A stretch of DNA of 15,955 nt from Deltaproteobacteria bacterium UBA7527 (GCA_002478225.1 DLMV01000025.1:1-15955); one strand, 5' to 3'; shown: positions 1 through 7,077, counted from the stretch's first letter. The notes: a model not told the origin generated them from the letters alone. Program-made: numbers and translations.

Positions 1-15
1 AGAGGGAAAGATCTT

Positions 16-402
16 ATGAAAACAAAACGTTCGTTATCAAAACCCATCGGCGAGAAGAACGCCTTTCTCAAGTGGACGCTTATGTTCATGGTAGCGCTCT
101 TTTTCCTTGTAAGCACCGTAAGTACTACATGGGGGTCCGGTTGCAAAACCTTGCATCGTGATTGTATCACCAACTACGGCAAGGGGAAGAACGTGGGCAA
201 GGCGGCGGTAACCCAATGCTGGAGTTGGGGTTGGAGTAACCCTGGATGCCAATACTGCGGCGGGCGCAAGCAGCCCGCCAAGAACTGCGAGAAGGAGTAC
301 CCGAAAGATTGCAAAGACAGATCCTGCTGGTGGTGCGACGGGGGCAAGCATGGCTGCTGCGTAGACAAGGATGGGCATACGCACGGGTCTTGTGATGATT
401 GA
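16..402 (+). CDS. Secreted cysteine-rich protein, type A (12-Cys), copy 1
   Basis: 128 residues of unknown function. A basic N-terminus (1-20) is followed by a hydrophobic stretch (21-37), which reads as an uncleaved or long signal peptide; cleavage is likely near residues 38-41. The rest holds 12 Cys (43, 50, 68, 78, 81, 91, 99, 104, 107, 114, 115, 126), an even number that suggests six disulfides if exported. The core CWSW...C-x2-CGG-x2-Q-x3-NC (68-91) is shared with the three other small proteins downstream. The tail has a CC pair and a Gly/His/Asp stretch (DGHTHG) that could bind metal; this is inference. The start has GAGGGA eight bases upstream. The Cys spacing matches the gene at 1650-1985 almost position for position. 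It is the first complete gene of the cluster, and more copies could lie left of the window. I do not recognise the family. Confidence 0.85.
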   Translation: MKTKRSLSKPIGEKNAFLKWTLMFMVALFFLVSTVSTTWGSGCKTLHRDCITNYGKGKNVGKAAVTQCWSWGWSNPGCQYCGGRKQPAKNCEKEYPKDCKDRSCWWCDGGKHGCCVDKDGHTHGSCDD

Positions 403-492
403 TCGACGATCCCGGTTTGCTGCCGGAGGAGGGTCGTGCCTGATCTGTCCGGCGCTGAGGATCGAAAAGAGATAAAAGAAGAAGGAATTATT

Positions 493-774
493 ATGAAACG
501 TTTGTTGATCGGAACAATCATAACCATCACGCTGTCCCTGTTCCTCGCATCATTTGCGGGAACGGCGCAGGCAGGCTGCCCGGACGCGAAGTGCAGATGT
601 TATACAAAAAACGATGAGTACCTTGGAGAGGTCACGGTCACAAAGTGCTGGGATTGGTGGCCTCCGAGCTGCTTCTATTGCGGCGGCCGTGAGCAAATCT
701 TAAAGAACTGCAACAAGAAATACAAGGAGTGCAACAACAAATGTACATACCATCAGACTCAATGTACGTACTGA
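493..774 (+). CDS. Secreted cysteine-rich protein, type B (10-Cys), copy 1
   Basis: 93 residues of unknown function. The signal peptide is classic: MKRLL n-region, hydrophobic 5-22, and AQA cleavage near residue 27, so the mature protein would begin Gly-Cys. Mature Cys are at 29, 34, 36, 52, 60, 63, 73, 80, 84 and 91 (ten). The core CWDW...C-x2-CGG-x2-Q-x3-NCNKKY spans 52-77. The start at 493 is preferred over an in-frame one at 436 because AGAAGGA lies just upstream and it places the signal peptide at the N-terminus. Protein and DNA are very close to the gene at 1360-1650, including a 39-base exact match over the NCNKKYKECNN segment. Secretion is strongly indicated; the role is open (structural disulfide-rich protein, metal binding, or a peptide effector). 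Confidence 0.85.
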   Translation: MKRLLIGTIITITLSLFLASFAGTAQAGCPDAKCRCYTKNDEYLGEVTVTKCWDWWPPSCFYCGGREQILKNCNKKYKECNNKCTYHQTQCTY

Positions 775-901
775 CAGGAGAAAACAGCTAATGATTTGGT
801 TATGACATCCTCGCCCCTGATATCGGGCGCTGTGGAAGGGAGGGTTATTGTCATTGAATAATGTTTTGATCGGGCATAAAAAGCGAAAGGAGGTATCACC
901 C

Positions 902-1342
902 ATGAAAAGATATTTTATTATAGGTTGTGCAGTATTGTTCCTTGCCGCCTTCTCAACAGGCGATCTCATCGGTGCAGAGAAGGCGCAGCCCGTGAAGCAG
1001 AAAGCAGCGACGGGAAAGACCGTCAAGGCGCCTGTACGGGAACCGATCGAGACCGTCCTCGGCGCGGTCACCGCGGTCGACCCGGAGAAAAAGACGCTTA
1101 CCGTCAGGACGCGCTACGCTGCGGAATACTATTTTAGTTCGGGTTCCATGCGGGAGAGGGAATTCGTGCTTGACGAGGAAGATATTACATTCGATATATC
1201 GGGCGCCAGGCTCGCTGGATGCAACCCTCAAGGCTGCGCAAAAGCGGAAGACCTCAAGACCGGGGATCATGTCCGGGTGGCCTACGAAAGGAAAGACGAC
1301 AGATATATCGCCGATATCGTGCTGAGGATCGGAAAGAGGTGA
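902..1342 (+). CDS. Secreted small protein with a beta-rich, DUF5666-like domain
   Basis: 146 residues. Signal peptide 1-25 (MKRYFIIGCAVLFLAAF, then a GA cleavage site). Residues 26-48 form a Lys/Ala/Pro-rich linker. Residues 50-143 look like a small beta barrel: VLGAVTAVDPEKKTLTV near the start and LKTGDHVRVAYERKDDRYIADIV near the end, a pattern seen in DUF5666-type and similar OB-like periplasmic domains. A C-x4-C motif (CNPQGC, 107-112) sits between them. Start 902 follows an excellent AAAGGAGG at the right distance; an upstream TTG at 848 would bury the signal peptide. It lies between the two type B cysteine-rich genes in the same direction, so co-transcription and a shared extracytoplasmic role are plausible. 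The domain assignment is tentative and rests on sequence pattern only. Confidence 0.8.
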   Translation: MKRYFIIGCAVLFLAAFSTGDLIGAEKAQPVKQKAATGKTVKAPVREPIETVLGAVTAVDPEKKTLTVRTRYAAEYYFSSGSMREREFVLDEEDITFDISGARLAGCNPQGCAKAEDLKTGDHVRVAYERKDDRYIADIVLRIGKR

Positions 1343-1359
1343 GGTAAGGAGGGGTTATT

Positions 1360-1650
1360 ATGAGACGTTTGTTAATCGGCGCCATCATAGTCATCACGAT
1401 GTGCCTGTTCCTTGCATCGTTTACCGGAACAGCATCGGCAGGTTTGTTGAAATGCCTTGACATGCACTGTAAATGTTACACAAAAGGCGGCAAGCATCTC
1501 GGGGGAGTCACGGTAACAATGTGCTGGAAGTGGTCCAAGCTTAACTGTGAAATTTGCGGCGGCCTCAAGCAGACCTTAAAGAACTGCAACAAGAAATACA
1601 AGGAGTGCAACAATAAGTGCGAAGCTTCTGACTGTGAAGAGGTTTGGTGA
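1360..1650 (+). CDS. Secreted cysteine-rich protein, type B (10-Cys), copy 2
   Basis: 96 residues and a paralogue of the protein at 493-774. The signal peptide (MRRLLIGAIIVIT... ending SASAG) differs from copy 1 at few positions. Ten mature Cys at 32, 37, 39, 55, 63, 66, 76, 83, 87 and 92 repeat the copy 1 spacing, except for a shorter last gap. CWKW replaces CWDW, and the Pro pair before the next Cys is lost (SKLNC). AAGGAGG lies about eight bases upstream of the ATG. Its TGA overlaps the ATG of the next cysteine-rich gene by one base, so the two are probably translationally coupled. Function unknown; an exported, oxidised protein is the likely state. Confidence 0.85.
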   Translation: MRRLLIGAIIVITMCLFLASFTGTASAGLLKCLDMHCKCYTKGGKHLGGVTVTMCWKWSKLNCEICGGLKQTLKNCNKKYKECNNKCEASDCEEVW

Positions 1651-1985
1651 TGAACTGGGCTCTTGCGTTCGCAATCGTACTTTTTTGCCTTGTATGTGTT
1701 TCCGTTCCGGCATGGGCCGGTTGCCCCACAGATCATGTTGATTGCGTCACTGAGCATGGCAATGGCAAGGATGTGGGCAAGGCGTCGGTGACCGAGTGCT
1801 GGAAGTGGTGGCCTCCTGGATGTCAACTCTGCGGCGGAGACACGCAACCGGTCAAGAACTGCCAGAAGAAATATCCGGACGAGTGCAAGGACAGGTGCTG
1901 GGCATGTTTCGACGGCAGGCATGACTGCTGCCTGGACAGGCACGGGGACCTGCACGGCCGTCATTGCAACTCTCCCCTTTTGTGA
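1650..1985 (+). CDS. Secreted cysteine-rich protein, type A (12-Cys), copy 2
   Basis: 111 residues from the ATG at 1650. TTG at 1644 and GTG at 1647 are also in frame, but GAGG at 1639-1642 fits the ATG best. The signal peptide has a hydrophobic core 3-20 and a clear AWA cleavage site at 21-23; the mature protein starts GCP. Mature Cys: 25, 32, 50, 58, 61, 71, 79, 83, 86, 93, 94, 106. This is the 12-Cys pattern of the protein at 16-402, with identical gaps at most positions. Shared features include N/G-x-G-K-x-VGKA before CW, WPPGC-x2-CGG-x2-Q, and a CC pair followed by D-x-H/D-G-x-x-HG. Two extra Cys lie in the signal peptide. The TGATG junction with the preceding gene implies coupled translation of one A and one B protein. 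Confidence 0.87.
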   Translation: MNWALAFAIVLFCLVCVSVPAWAGCPTDHVDCVTEHGNGKDVGKASVTECWKWWPPGCQLCGGDTQPVKNCQKKYPDECKDRCWACFDGRHDCCLDRHGDLHGRHCNSPLL

Positions 1986-2036
1986 GTCCTTTGGGCTGTT
2001 TGGGAGAGGAATGAAGCAAAAAGGAGGAGGTGCATT

Positions 2037-3590
2037 ATGAGAAAGGAGGCGTTGGTTCCCGGATTCATTGCACTGCTTTACCTGGGGTGTCTTCTTGCCC
2101 CCTCTTTCCTGATGGTCACGCCGGCCGGTGCGGGCGCTGCGGCAGAGGGGAAGATCGTGATCGCCGAGGGCGTGGATGTGTCGAACCTGGATCCCCAGAA
2201 GGCGTCATCCTCGGTGGACCTGAACTACTGCACCACCATCTTCGACGGTCTCTTGAGAAGGACGGAGGGAGGCGGGTTTTCCTTGAGCCTGGCGGAGAGC
2301 TACCGCGCCGTCGATCCGACGACATGGGAATTCAAGCTCCGGCAGGGCGTCTTCTTTCACAACGGAGATCCCCTGACGGCCTCCGACGTCGCCTTCAGTT
2401 ACAACCGGACCCGGAATGAGAACAATCCCTTGAAGGCATTCTCCAGGGGATTGAAAGCCGTCATCGCCGTGGACCCCTATACGGTCCATATCATCACGGA
2501 GAGGCCTGATCCCAATCTGCCGAAGCGGATGGCCCTTGCCGCCTACATCGTTCCCGAAAGATACATCCGCGAAAAAGGGGTGGATCATTTCGTGCAGCAC
2601 CCGGTCGGGACGGGACGCTATAAATTCGTGAAGCGCATTGTGGGCGAATCCATCGAACTGGAAGCGAACGACCGTTACTGGGGAAAAGAGCCGGCGACGG
2701 TCAGGACCCTTGTCTTCAAGGCCGTCGCCGATGCCCAGAAACGTGTGGAGGCCCTCATCAAGGGAGAGGTCCAGATCGCGGCGAACATTGCGCCTTACAT
2801 GGTTTCCAACCTCCAGAAACACCCGGAACTCGATGTCATCTCCGGGCCAAGCGGCCGGATTGTGTTTATCGCCTTCAACCTCCTGAAGCCGGCTGGCAGC
2901 CCTATTACAGACAGGCGGGTCCGCCAGGCGATCAGCCACGCCATCGACAGGGAAGCGCTGATCGAGAATGTGCTCCTTGGCAGCGGCAGGATCCTGGCAA
3001 CGCCCCTCGTCCCTTCCGTCTTCGGGTATGACCCATCGATCCCAACGTACCCCTATGATCCTGCGAAGGCACGGAAACTCCTGGCGGAGGCGGGTTATCC
3101 GGAAGGATTTGAGATCGTGCTGGCCACTCCATCCGGACGATACATCCGCGACAGGCAGGTTGCCGATGCGGTTGCCGGCATGCTGGGCAAGGTCGGCATC
3201 AGGACCCGCGTCAAGGTGTACGAATGGGGCGCCTACCTGAAGGCCCTCGAGGGTCACCAGACAGAGCCCCTGTATCTGCTGGGATGGGGTAATCCGATAC
3301 ACGATGCGGACTGGGTGCTGACCCCTCTTCTTTCGTCAGGAGCACACAACTCCAACTATTCCAATCCGGAACTGGACAGGCTGCTGGAGGCCGCACGATT
3401 CGAGATGGATCAGGAAAAGAGGAAGGCCATCTACCATCAGGCCCTCCTTCTCATCCATGACGATGTCCCGGGAGTCTATCTCTATGAGCAGGTCGAGCGC
3501 TACGGGATCAACAGGAATGTGCTCAATTTCCCCCCACCGGCGGAAACCGAGCTTAAGAGCTGGGATACACTGAAGCTGAAAGACAGATAA
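2037..3590 (+). CDS. ABC transporter substrate-binding protein, family 5 (peptide/nickel type)
   Basis: 517 residues, the normal length for the SBP_bac_5 (DppA/OppA/NikA-like) family. Signal peptide about 1-34, ending AGAGA. Family hallmarks: an N-terminal strand 'IVIAEGVDVSNLDPQKASS', then DGLLRR, 'VFFHNGDPLTASDVAFSYNR' and 'VPERYI', then 'DRRVRQAISHAIDREALI' and 'YPYDPAKARKLLAEAGYP'. The family binds oligopeptides, dipeptides, metal chelates or sugars in the periplasm and hands them to an ABC permease; the ligand cannot be told here. The start follows a strong AAAGGAGGAGG. No permease or ATPase follows within the window, so the protein is an orphan or uses a transporter encoded elsewhere. 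It is 51 bases after the last cysteine-rich gene in the same direction and could be part of that operon. Confidence 0.93.
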   Translation: MRKEALVPGFIALLYLGCLLAPSFLMVTPAGAGAAAEGKIVIAEGVDVSNLDPQKASSSVDLNYCTTIFDGLLRRTEGGGFSLSLAESYRAVDPTTWEFKLRQGVFFHNGDPLTASDVAFSYNRTRNENNPLKAFSRGLKAVIAVDPYTVHIITERPDPNLPKRMALAAYIVPERYIREKGVDHFVQHPVGTGRYKFVKRIVGESIELEANDRYWGKEPATVRTLVFKAVADAQKRVEALIKGEVQIAANIAPYMVSNLQKHPELDVISGPSGRIVFIAFNLLKPAGSPITDRRVRQAISHAIDREALIENVLLGSGRILATPLVPSVFGYDPSIPTYPYDPAKARKLLAEAGYPEGFEIVLATPSGRYIRDRQVADAVAGMLGKVGIRTRVKVYEWGAYLKALEGHQTEPLYLLGWGNPIHDADWVLTPLLSSGAHNSNYSNPELDRLLEAARFEMDQEKRKAIYHQALLLIHDDVPGVYLYEQVERYGINRNVLNFPPPAETELKSWDTLKLKDR

Positions 3591-3714
3591 TACCAAATTG
3601 CCTTCATTCATACAGCTTCGTTGCCTTCGTCGTCATCGCCTCGACGTACTAAAATGTACGCCTCCGGCGCCTCCTCCTTGTCGCCTCGCTTTATTTTTGA
3701 ATGCGATTCGGTAT
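3590..3714. repeat. ~125 bp element bounded by imperfect inverted repeats, with a central hairpin
   Basis: The left end ATACCAAATTGCCTTCA and the reverse complement of the right end (ATACCGAATCGCATTCA) agree at 14 of 17 positions. Exactly in the middle is CGTAC-taaaat-GTACG (3645-3660), a 5 bp stem with a 6-base loop. The arms are pyrimidine-rich and contain repeated CGCCTC units. The element starts on the last base of the stop codon of the substrate-binding protein gene. It has no coding signal. The layout resembles a MITE or REP-like interspersed element, possibly also acting as a 3' end structure; this is inference. Confidence 0.6.
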
Positions 3715-3725
3715 AAGACAGTCCG

Positions 3726-3742
3726 TCAGGCAAGCCGCCTGA
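3726..3742. terminator. Possible weak hairpin between convergent genes
   Basis: TCAGGC-aagcc-GCCTGA forms a 6 bp stem with a 5-base loop, between the end of the + strand substrate-binding protein gene and the end of the minus-strand methyltransferase gene. There is no uninterrupted T run next to the stem on either strand, so a terminator role is uncertain. Confidence 0.3.
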
Positions 3743-3762
3743 GCAGATGTTATGTAGGCTTT

Positions 3763-4698
3763 TTACGCATCTTTTATGATGACCATGTATTCGTATTTAT
3801 AGAGGTCTTCGATGAACTGGCAGACCATCTCCGCCTCATCGCTTGTGCTGTCATGGTTGAGGAGGATGTTCCGGAGCTCGTCGGTCAGGTCGAATGCGAT
3901 GAAGTCCGCAAAGGGTCCGCGGAAGACGCGGTAGCGAAAGGCCCTGGCAACAGCCTCAAGATAGGAGAATTTGATGGTATACTCGTAGTGTCCCTTCAGT
4001 GCGATCCCTTCAGGGTTTCCTGTGGACCCGATGCGAATAAAAGACCTCAACGCTTCAGGGACAGAGGCCTCGCAGCTGTGCTCGCCGACATAGATATACG
4101 GAATGCCTGCGGCACATAGCTTTTCCAAAGCCTGCAGGGCGCCTATGTTCAGATTAAAAACACCCCCAGGCCTCTCAAGATCGTACCTCTCAAAAAAATG
4201 GAGTGCCGATCTCAGGATGGGGTCGGTAATATCGGAAGAGGATCGAAGCAGGTCTTCGTTCATATTAACAAGCGTTGGCAAGTCTCCCAGATTCTCGTTC
4301 ACGACTGCCAGATCAAACCCTGTAATGTCAGCAGGGTCTGTCTCCAGAAAATCCCCTTCCCTGTAAGAGACATTGTATCCCCGTAAGGTCCCTTTCTGCT
4401 TCTGGAGGAGAAAGGGGGAGAGATCGAGCATGCATGGCTCCAGCTTGACGTTCCTTTCGAGGAGGTCCTTCATCAGGTAGCCGTACCCACCGCCGATCTC
4501 GATGACCCTTGTGATCCTTTCCATCGGCATATATTTGCCCAGGTGGTCATAGAGGAGATGGCCGAACGAGTCGTCACGGGTAAGTATTTTCCGAATAGGG
4601 GTCCCCTCCGGGTGGAGGGCGTTGCAGACCGTCAGCTCCCATCCCAGCGTGATCAGCTCGTACATATGATAAGCTTTTGTTGAATTGAGCGTATACAT
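3763..4698 (-). CDS. SAM-dependent methyltransferase, MidA-like
   Basis: 311 residues. Class I methyltransferase motif I is VIEIGGGYG (65-73), with an acidic motif II region at LDLSPFLLQKQ (91-101). That second stretch, and NENLGDLPTLV (134-144), recall the MidA/NDUFAF7 (DUF185) group, whose members have E-x-S-x-x-L-x-x-x-Q and NE-x-x-D-x-LP. MidA proteins methylate protein partners, for example a complex I subunit in mitochondria; the substrate here is unknown. The start at 4698 has no clear ribosome site, and Met12 (4665) is an alternative. The gene lies downstream of acs on the same strand, beyond a strong terminator, with a period-7 repeat just ahead of it, so it probably has its own weak promoter or depends on read-through. 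Confidence 0.78.
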   Translation of the reverse strand: MYTLNSTKAYHMYELITLGWELTVCNALHPEGTPIRKILTRDDSFGHLLYDHLGKYMPMERITRVIEIGGGYGYLMKDLLERNVKLEPCMLDLSPFLLQKQKGTLRGYNVSYREGDFLETDPADITGFDLAVVNENLGDLPTLVNMNEDLLRSSSDITDPILRSALHFFERYDLERPGGVFNLNIGALQALEKLCAAGIPYIYVGEHSCEASVPEALRSFIRIGSTGNPEGIALKGHYEYTIKFSYLEAVARAFRYRVFRGPFADFIAFDLTDELRNILLNHDSTSDEAEMVCQFIEDLYKYEYMVIIKDA

Positions 4699-4702
4699 AA
4701 AA

Positions 4703-4730
4703 ACCGTATTTCGTAGATCGTATATCGTAA
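4703..4730. repeat. Period-7 tandem repeat, four units
   Basis: Four heptamers in a row: ACCGTAT, TTCGTAG, ATCGTAT, ATCGTAA (consensus WTCGTAN). The array sits in the short gap between the methyltransferase start and the acs terminator. Its 3' edge touches the T run of the terminator. Confidence 0.6.
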
Positions 4731-4761
4731 AAAAGCCCCCGAAGGTCTCTCCGGGGGCTTT
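4729..4761 (-). terminator. Rho-independent terminator of acs
   Basis: Read on the minus strand: AAAGCCCCCG, a 10-base loop, CGGGGGCTTT, then further Ts, giving a run of six. The 10 bp stem (4732-4741 with 4752-4761) is GC-rich with a clean U tract. It begins 24 bases after the acs stop codon, which is ideal for terminating acs transcription. Confidence 0.9.
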
Positions 4762-4784
4762 CGTGCTCGTTATATCAGTCGATC

Positions 4785-6773
4785 TTACTGCCTGCCTTTT
4801 ATGATCTCATCAACGATTGCCGGATCGGCAAGCGTCGTGGTGTCGCCGATCTGGTCGATCTCACCGGCGGCAACCTTTCTTAGGATCCTTCTCATGATCT
4901 TGCCGGAACGCGTCTTGGGAAGACCCGATACGAACTGGATCTTGCCCGGTGATGCGATGGGGCCGATCTCCTTTCTAACATGTGCCACCAGCGCCTTCTT
5001 CAGCGCGTCATCACCGGTAACACCGGTTTTCAGAATGACGTATGCATAGAGGTCTTCACCCTTCACCTCATGTGGGAAACCTACGACGGCGGACTCTGCC
5101 ACCGATGTCGTATAGGAATTGAGTGCTGCCTCAACCTCGGCGGTGCCCATCCTGTGGCCGGATACATTGACAACGTCGTCGATGCGGCCCATGAGCCTGA
5201 AATAACCGTCTTCGTCTCTGATCGCACCGTCACCGGAGAAATAGAAACCAGGCTGCTGGACAAAGTATGTGTTGAAGAACCTTTCGGGTTCGCCGAACAC
5301 GCCCCTCATGATGCCGGGCCATGACCTTGTGATGCAGAGCTCGCCCTGTTCGTTCACGGGCGCGTCCACTGCCGGCTTGGATGCATCGGATCTTGACTGC
5401 AATGTGCGGGCGCTGACACCAAAGTACGGAAGCGTTGCAAAGCCAGGTTTCGTCGGCCATCCGCCGGGAAGCGGGGTAATAAGGATGCCGCCTGTCTCTG
5501 TCTGCCACCAGGTATCTACGATGGGGCAATTCTCCCCGCCGATGTACTTATGATACCATAGCCATGCTTCGGGGTTGATTGGCTCGCCGACGGAGCCGAG
5601 AAGCCTCAGGGACGAGAGATTCCTTCCCTGCGGCCATTTCTCGCCCTCCTTCATGAGCGCCCTGATAGCGGTCGGGGCTGTATAGAAGATGTTGACCTTG
5701 AACTTCTCAACGATCTGCCAGAACCTGTCAGGGTTCGGGAATGTAGGCACCGACTCGAAGACTATCGATGTCGCGCCGTTCAACATCGGTCCATAGACGA
5801 TATAGGAGTGACCCGTGACCCAGCCGATGTCAGCGGTGCAGAAGAAGACATCCTTGTCCTTGTAATCGAAGATATATTTAAAGCTGTGATATACATAGAC
5901 CATGTAGCCGCCGACGGTGTGGAGAACACCCTTTGGCTTGCCCGTCGAGCCCGATGTGTAAAGGATAAAGAGGGGATCTTCCGCATCCATCATCTCTGCC
6001 GGACATGTATCGGCAATATCCGATGCAGCAAGCTCTTCCTCAAACCATGTGTCCCTGCCGGCCTTCATCGGGACATCAAACTTGTCCAATCTCTTCACGA
6101 CGATGACCTTATCGACCGTGTGGCCCTGAGCCAAGCAGAGGTCGCATGCGGTGTCTGCATTTGCCTTGGAGCTTACGTTCTTGCCGGAACGCCAGTAGCC
6201 GTTTGCCGTAATAAGGATCTTTGCGCCGGCGTCGAGGATCCTGTCACGGAGCGCCTCTGCAGAGAAACCGCCGAACACGATCGTGTGGGTGGCGCCGATC
6301 CTTGCGCAGGCAAGCATCACAACGGGAAGCTGCCAGATCATAGGAAGGTAGATGGCAACCCTGTCGCCCTTGCGTACGCCCTTTTTCTTCAGTACGTTCG
6401 CAAACCTTGATACCAGTTTCAGCATCTCTTTGTAAGTAAGCTTTACCACGTCGTCTTCGGGCTCGCCCTGGAAGAGGATGGCAACCTTGTCGCCCTTGCC
6501 CTTTTCGATCTGGTAGTCAAGGCAGTTATAAGAGATATTTGTCTTGCCGCCGATGAACCATTCGATCTGACCCTTCGCAAAATCTTCCCTGTTAACCTTC
6601 AGCCAAGGTTTATACCAGAACAATTCTTTTGCGACGTTGCCCCAGAACGTCTCCGGATCTTCAACGGACTGCTTCCACATCTTCTCATACTCTTCGCGGC
6701 TTTTCACGTATGCCTGGTCAACGAATTCCTTAGGGGGGTAATACTTGTTGTTTTCTACCTTCATTGCTGCCAT
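4785..6773 (-). CDS. acs: Acetyl-CoA synthetase, AMP-forming
   Basis: 662 residues, full length for Acs (EC 6.2.1.1). It activates acetate with ATP and CoA to acetyl-CoA through acetyl-AMP, in the cytoplasm. Seen in order: the N-terminal Acs region (YYPPKEFVDQAYVKSREEYE); P-loop YTSGSTGKPKG at 272-282; GWVTGHSYIVYGP at 318-329; TWWQTETG at 421-428, whose Trp restricts the acyl pocket to acetate; the hinge/A10 region SGDGAIRDEDGYFRLMGRIDDVVNVSGHR; and the C-terminal PKTRSGKIMRR with catalytic, acetylatable Lys625. The start has AGGAGG eight bases upstream. It has a near-consensus sigma-70 promoter and its own terminator, so it is transcribed alone. Regulation by lysine acetylation is known for the family, but no acetyltransferase partner is evident; the GNAT domain at 10186-11487 is fused to another enzyme. 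Confidence 0.97.
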   Translation of the reverse strand: MAAMKVENNKYYPPKEFVDQAYVKSREEYEKMWKQSVEDPETFWGNVAKELFWYKPWLKVNREDFAKGQIEWFIGGKTNISYNCLDYQIEKGKGDKVAILFQGEPEDDVVKLTYKEMLKLVSRFANVLKKKGVRKGDRVAIYLPMIWQLPVVMLACARIGATHTIVFGGFSAEALRDRILDAGAKILITANGYWRSGKNVSSKANADTACDLCLAQGHTVDKVIVVKRLDKFDVPMKAGRDTWFEEELAASDIADTCPAEMMDAEDPLFILYTSGSTGKPKGVLHTVGGYMVYVYHSFKYIFDYKDKDVFFCTADIGWVTGHSYIVYGPMLNGATSIVFESVPTFPNPDRFWQIVEKFKVNIFYTAPTAIRALMKEGEKWPQGRNLSSLRLLGSVGEPINPEAWLWYHKYIGGENCPIVDTWWQTETGGILITPLPGGWPTKPGFATLPYFGVSARTLQSRSDASKPAVDAPVNEQGELCITRSWPGIMRGVFGEPERFFNTYFVQQPGFYFSGDGAIRDEDGYFRLMGRIDDVVNVSGHRMGTAEVEAALNSYTTSVAESAVVGFPHEVKGEDLYAYVILKTGVTGDDALKKALVAHVRKEIGPIASPGKIQFVSGLPKTRSGKIMRRILRKVAAGEIDQIGDTTTLADPAIVDEIIKGRQ

Positions 6774-6838
6774 ACAAAACCTCCTGATTTAATATTTGGA
6801 TTGAACTGCTCGTTATCCTTTGTGCGCTTAGACGAATT

Positions 6839-6867
6839 ATTTTAAACATGTATACAAAGGTTGTCAA
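6839..6867 (-). promoter_or_regulatory. Sigma-70 promoter of acs with overlapping TGTATACA palindrome
   Basis: On the minus strand: perfect -35 TTGACA, a 17-base spacer, and -10 TAAAAT (5 of 6). Transcription should start near 6832, about 58 bases before the acs ATG. The spacer contains the 8 bp palindrome TGTATACA (6849-6856), within CTTTGTATACATG. This resembles operators of FadR-type GntR regulators; that reading is inference. Confidence 0.7.
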
Positions 6868-7077
6868 TAAAATTTTGTTAATATTTTCACAATTATGTGG
6901 GAGCCCCTTTTTGTTGTTAATATAAACGCAAGGGACAGCCCGATCTCCATAAACTGCAAGTAAGAATTGGTGGTTATTCTCAGCTGATCTATCCGCTGCT
7001 TTGTGCCGATCATTCATAAAACCTGCTGTGAAACTCTTTTTGAGAAGTTTACGGCTTGTTGCTCTAATCGGTTTAAT

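Noticed and set aside
403..492. Hairpin CCGG-tttgctg-CCGG flanked by ACGATCCC/GGGTCGT between the first two Cys-rich genes, as a terminator or riboswitch
   Set aside because: The stem is short with a bulge, no T run follows, and no known aptamer pattern is recognised. It may be an mRNA stability structure but cannot be supported.
29..1964. Long open frames on the minus strand opposite the Cys-rich genes
   Set aside because: They lack ribosome sites and family resemblance, while the + strand frames show paired paralogy and signal peptides. The minus frames resemble each other only because the + strand genes are repeats.
16..1985. Lipoprotein signal (lipobox) in the Cys-rich proteins, since several mature ends begin G-C and lgt is in the window
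   Set aside because: Position -3 is Gln, Trp or Gly rather than Leu/Val/Ile, one paralogue lacks the Cys at this place, and a good signal peptidase I AXA site precedes the Gly-Cys in three of them.
2205..3302. 365-residue open frame on the minus strand
   Set aside because: It lies wholly inside the substrate-binding protein gene, whose family motifs are unmistakable, and it has no recognisable domain itself.
3598..4119. 173-residue + strand open frame after the substrate-binding protein gene
   Set aside because: It spans the inverted-repeat element and the antisense of the methyltransferase gene, with no ribosome site or domain.
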